A stretch of 8,540 nt of DNA from Frondihabitans sp. (GTDB lineage Bacteria; Actinomycetota; Actinomycetes; Actinomycetales; Microbacteriaceae). Shown piece by piece: positions 6,294-8,540 of the stretch. The stretch is taken from positions 1 through 8,540 of the forward strand of contig JAODMX010000409.1 of assembly GCA_025464735.1 (NCBI GenBank), written 5' to 3'. The position numbers and the translations under genes are program-made. How positions within the stretch are numbered: position 1 is the first letter of the stretch; each line of letters begins with the position of its first letter. The notes under the pieces are model-generated. The model was not told where the DNA came from. It saw nothing but the letters and a program-made list of their open reading frames with translations, and ran no database searches.

Positions 6294-6568
6294 GGGGTCC
6301 GCCGCCTTTCGATGGTCACCTGCCGACGTCGAGGCGACACCGGTCCGCGGTGCTGACCATGGTGCCCGTGACCGTCCCGTTCGCCCGTGGAAGCGCGTCC
6401 GGATTACTCCCCGTGACGATCGAGACGCCCGATGACGGACATCTGTCGCCTGTTACGAGGTGGCGTTGCGCTCGCTCCGACGAGCCGTGAAGCTCAGGTC
6501 GTGTCTGGCCCAGTACCCCTTCCGGCCCGCGATACCCGCCCCCATTCGACCTCGAGAGGCTCCCTTCC
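6294..6568. promoter_or_regulatory. Divergent control region between the 364-aa flavoprotein and the transporter operon
   Basis: 275 bp with no convincing gene. It holds a perfect 5-bp inverted repeat CACCG-GTCCG-CGGTG (6338-6352), an 8-bp palindrome ACCATGGT (6356-6363), a spaced GGTCAC (6314-6319) and GTGACC (6368-6373) pair, and TTACTCC (6404-6410) followed three bases later by GTGACGAT (6413-6420). Those last two motifs recur in the gap at 3828-3963. GAGAGG at 6554-6559 is the ribosome site for the ATG at 6569. No clear -35/-10 pair was seen. Operator function is inferred. Confidence 0.5.
6338..6352. repeat. Short inverted repeat, possible operator
   Basis: CACCG (6338-6342) and CGGTG (6348-6352) pair perfectly around a five-base GTCCG spacer, 45 bp upstream of the minus-strand GTG at 6293. 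It lies in the shared control region, next to the ACCATGGT palindrome. In GC-rich DNA such a short repeat can be chance. Confidence 0.3.
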
Positions 6569-8182
6569 ATGACCACGATCTCCCGACGGCAACTCCTCGG
6601 CTTCTCCCTGGGAGGAGCTGCAACGCTCGTCCTCGCCGGCTGCGCCGTGCAGCCCTCGTCCACGGCGGGCGCCTCGAGCAGCAAGCCGACGTTCGGTGGC
6701 ACCCTGAACGTGTACGAGGCCGTGCAGTTCTCCTCGTGGCAGATCACGAACACGCTCTGGTCCAACAGCAACGTGACGCCCCAGCTCGTCGACCGCCTCA
6801 CCTGGCAGGATCCGAAATCGGGCAAGATCTTCCCCTGGCTCGCCACGAAGTGGACCATCAGCGCGGACCACCTGCACTACACGTTCACCCTCCGCGACGG
6901 CGTCACGTTCAGCGACGGCACGAAGGTCGACGCGGCCGCCGTCAAGGCGAACTACGACCAGCACGGTCTTGGCGACAAGTCGCGCGGAATCGTGCCCGAC
7001 TCGTTCTTCAGCAACTACGTCGGGGCCGAGGTCGTTGACCCTCTGACCGTGCGCATCAGCCTCTCCAAGCCCAACGCGGGTTTTCTGCAGGTCACCTCGA
7101 TCTACCGCACCGGAATCCTGGCCGCGTCGACCCTGGCCAAGAATTGGAACGACCAGGGGCAGATCACGAACCTGATCGGCTCCGGCCCGTTCGTCTACGC
7201 CTCGGGGGACGGCGTGACGACCGTGACTCTCAAGCGCCGCGAGGACTACAACTGGGCACCGCCCAGCTTCGCCCACAGCGGCAAGGCGTATCTCGACAAG
7301 GTCGTCTACCGGGCCGTGACCGAGGAGAGCGTTCGCGTCGGCGCTCTCAGCAGCGCGCAGGCCCACATCGCGCGGGGGATCCTGCCCAACGACGAGGCGA
7401 CCGTCACCTCCGCGGGCGGCAAGATCCTGTCGTTCGGTGTGCAGGGCGAGTCGAACCACCTCGAGATCTCGCTGGCTGCGCCGATCGTCGCCGACAAGAA
7501 CGTTCGGCTCGCGCTCCAGGCGGCGACGAACCGCAAGGAGATCCGCGCCACCGCGCTCTCGCCCTCGTACAAGGAGGCCGACGGGCTGCTCGTGCATGGC
7601 ACGCCGGACTTCGTCGACGGATCGTCCTATCTCGACTACGACCTGGCCAAAGCCAAGAAGCTGCTGACGGCAGCCGGCTGGGTGACCGGGAGCGACGGCA
7701 TCCGCGCCAAGGACGGCGAGAAGCTCGCGTTCACCTTCTTCGTGGCGCCGTTCTACCCTGTGTCGCAGACCGTCCTCGAACTGCTTCAGTCGCAGTGGGC
7801 CAAAGCGGGCGTGCAGATCACGATCAAGTCGCCGTCGCTCACCGAGTACGAGAGCGAGGTCGGTAAGAGCACCGCGTTCCAGCAGGCGCAGTGGTCGCGT
7901 GCCGAGCCGGACGTTCTCCGCACCTCGTTCGACAGCACCCAGGGCGACTCCACGTACACGACGATCCCGGAGCTCGACACTCTCGTCCGGGCACAGGCGC
8001 AGCAGTTCGACCCGGCCAAGCGTCAGGAGGCAATCCAGGCGATCAGCGACTACGTCCTGAGCAACGCCCTCGTGATCCCGCTCTACGACGAGACGCAGGT
8101 CTTCGGTGTGCGTTCCAACGTGCACGGGTTCCAGACCGAGGCCGTCGCCCGCGGCGTGCTCTACAACACCTGGCTGTCGTAG
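6569..8182 (+). CDS. ABC transporter substrate-binding lipoprotein, family 5 (peptide/nickel type), Tat-exported (537 aa)
   Basis: Extracytoplasmic solute-binding protein of an ABC importer, anchored to the outer face of the membrane. The N-terminus carries a twin-arginine motif SRRQLLG (residues 5-11), a hydrophobic stretch and a lipobox LAGC with Cys25 as the lipidation site, followed by a Ser/Ala-rich linker to about residue 40. Family-5 signatures include HYTFTLRDGVTFSDG (103-117), GSGPFVY (204-210) and the C-terminal alpha/beta lobe through DYDLAKAKKLLTAAGW (354-369). Length is typical for the family. ATG 6569 has GAGAGG nine bases upstream. The permease start follows seven bases after its stop, so the two are one operon. 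Family 5 carries peptides, nickel, opines and other organics; the neighbouring flavin monooxygenases suggest a small organosulfur or related compound (inference). It resembles, from memory, the KPN_01854-type binding proteins (TIGR04028) that sit beside LLM enzymes; this was not verified. Confidence 0.93.
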   Translation: MTTISRRQLLGFSLGGAATLVLAGCAVQPSSTAGASSSKPTFGGTLNVYEAVQFSSWQITNTLWSNSNVTPQLVDRLTWQDPKSGKIFPWLATKWTISADHLHYTFTLRDGVTFSDGTKVDAAAVKANYDQHGLGDKSRGIVPDSFFSNYVGAEVVDPLTVRISLSKPNAGFLQVTSIYRTGILAASTLAKNWNDQGQITNLIGSGPFVYASGDGVTTVTLKRREDYNWAPPSFAHSGKAYLDKVVYRAVTEESVRVGALSSAQAHIARGILPNDEATVTSAGGKILSFGVQGESNHLEISLAAPIVADKNVRLALQAATNRKEIRATALSPSYKEADGLLVHGTPDFVDGSSYLDYDLAKAKKLLTAAGWVTGSDGIRAKDGEKLAFTFFVAPFYPVSQTVLELLQSQWAKAGVQITIKSPSLTEYESEVGKSTAFQQAQWSRAEPDVLRTSFDSTQGDSTYTTIPELDTLVRAQAQQFDPAKRQEAIQAISDYVLSNALVIPLYDETQVFGVRSNVHGFQTEAVARGVLYNTWLS

Positions 8183-8189
8183 GCACACG

Positions 8190-8540
8190 ATGCTGCGCTA
8201 TCTCGTCCGTCGGCTCGCCCAGGCCGTCCTCGTTCTGTGGGCCGCTTATTCGCTGTCGTTCGTGCTGCTCACGGCGCTGCCCGGCAATGCGATCCTCAAC
8301 AAGATCAAAGCCCCCGACAGCGGGTTGACGCCCGCTGACGGGACGATCCTGCTCGCCTATTACGGGCTCGACAAGCCGGTGTGGGTGCAATACCTGACGA
8401 ATCTCGGCAACCTGCTCCGGGGCGACCTCGGCTATTCGCTGTCGAACGGGTCCCCGGTGTCGAAACTGATCGGCGTGGCACTGCCCAGCTCTCTCGCGTT
8501 GACCGGCGTCGGATTCGTGATCGCCCTCGTGCTCGCCGGC
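8190..8540 (+). CDS. ABC transporter permease, DppB type, C-terminus cut by window edge
   Basis: The first 117 residues of an inner-membrane permease that partners the upstream binding protein. The N-terminus MLRYLVRRLAQ leads into a first membrane helix (about residues 9-31, ending ALPGN). A periplasmic stretch follows, containing YYGLDKPVWVQYLTNLGNLL and RGDLGYSL (57-84), the standard DppB/OppB signature, and a second hydrophobic segment begins near residue 98 and is cut at the window end. The full family length is about 310-340 aa. ATG 8190 lies seven bases after the previous stop; only a weak AGG, inside the upstream stop codon region, precedes it. A DppC-type permease and one or two ATPases are expected downstream but cannot be seen. 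Confidence 0.93.
   Translation, partial: MLRYLVRRLAQAVLVLWAAYSLSFVLLTALPGNAILNKIKAPDSGLTPADGTILLAYYGLDKPVWVQYLTNLGNLLRGDLGYSLSNGSPVSKLIGVALPSSLALTGVGFVIALVLAG

Noticed and set aside
6294..6568. Sigma-70-like promoter for the transporter operon (for example TTGCGC at 6466-6471 with GAAGCT at 6489-6494)
   Set aside because: The -10 match is poor and no candidate stood out from background, so no promoter is annotated.
6569..8182. Nickel-specific binding protein (NikA)
   Set aside because: The sequence shows only general family-5 features, and no nickel enzyme or regulator is nearby. Context points to an organic substrate.
6494..8188. Long minus-strand open frame (564 codons)
   Set aside because: It is antisense to the solute-binding lipoprotein, is rich in Arg, Val, Gly and Asp with no recognisable motif, and is a GC-driven shadow.
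1..8540. CRISPR arrays, tRNA or rRNA genes, insertion sequences, attachment sites
   Set aside because: No regularly spaced repeats, cloverleaf-like segments, transposase motifs or flanking terminal repeats were seen; nearly all DNA is accounted for by coding genes.

Overview
The window is a high-GC bacterial segment with GTG and ATG starts, dense gene packing and a Tat/lipobox-type binding protein with a Ser/Ala-rich linker. This fits an actinobacterium, perhaps a Microbacteriaceae-like lineage, but the taxonomic call is inference from style and not from a marker gene. It carries seven genes, two of them cut by the window edges. There are no RNA genes, insertion sequences or CRISPR arrays.

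Left block (1-3827, minus strand, read right to left): four genes related to the luciferase-like flavin monooxygenases (LLM), each joined to the next by a 4-base stop/start overlap. The order of transcription is a full-length NtaA/SnaA/DszA-type enzyme (431 aa), a short divergent LLM-like protein (236 aa), a second divergent LLM-like protein (311 aa), and another canonical NtaA/SnaA/DszA-type enzyme that runs off the left edge (298 residues visible). The outer two keep the usual family motifs. The inner two form a paralogous pair that has lost several of them.

Middle block (3828-6293): a 136-bp divergent control region separates the LLM operon from a plus-strand DszC/SfnB-like acyl-CoA-dehydrogenase-fold flavoprotein (410 aa). 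That gene meets head-on, with only 2 bp between stop codons, a minus-strand compact acyl-CoA-dehydrogenase-fold protein (364 aa).

Right block (6294-8540): a 275-bp divergent region is followed by a plus-strand Tat-exported lipoprotein of the family-5 (peptide/nickel) solute-binding type, then the first 117 residues of a DppB-type ABC permease that leaves the window.

Taken together, the locus looks like an uptake-plus-oxidation module. A binding-protein-dependent transporter would import a small organic substrate, DszC/SfnB-like flavoproteins would oxygenate it, and the reduced-FMN-dependent LLM enzymes would cleave it. The best-known parallel is organosulfur scavenging (dsz, sfn and ssu type systems). 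Aminopolycarboxylate degradation (NtaA type) uses the same enzyme family and cannot be excluded. No flavin reductase, regulator or transporter ATPase lies inside the window. The most unusual element is the pair of reduced LLM-like paralogs embedded between two canonical ones in a tightly coupled operon.
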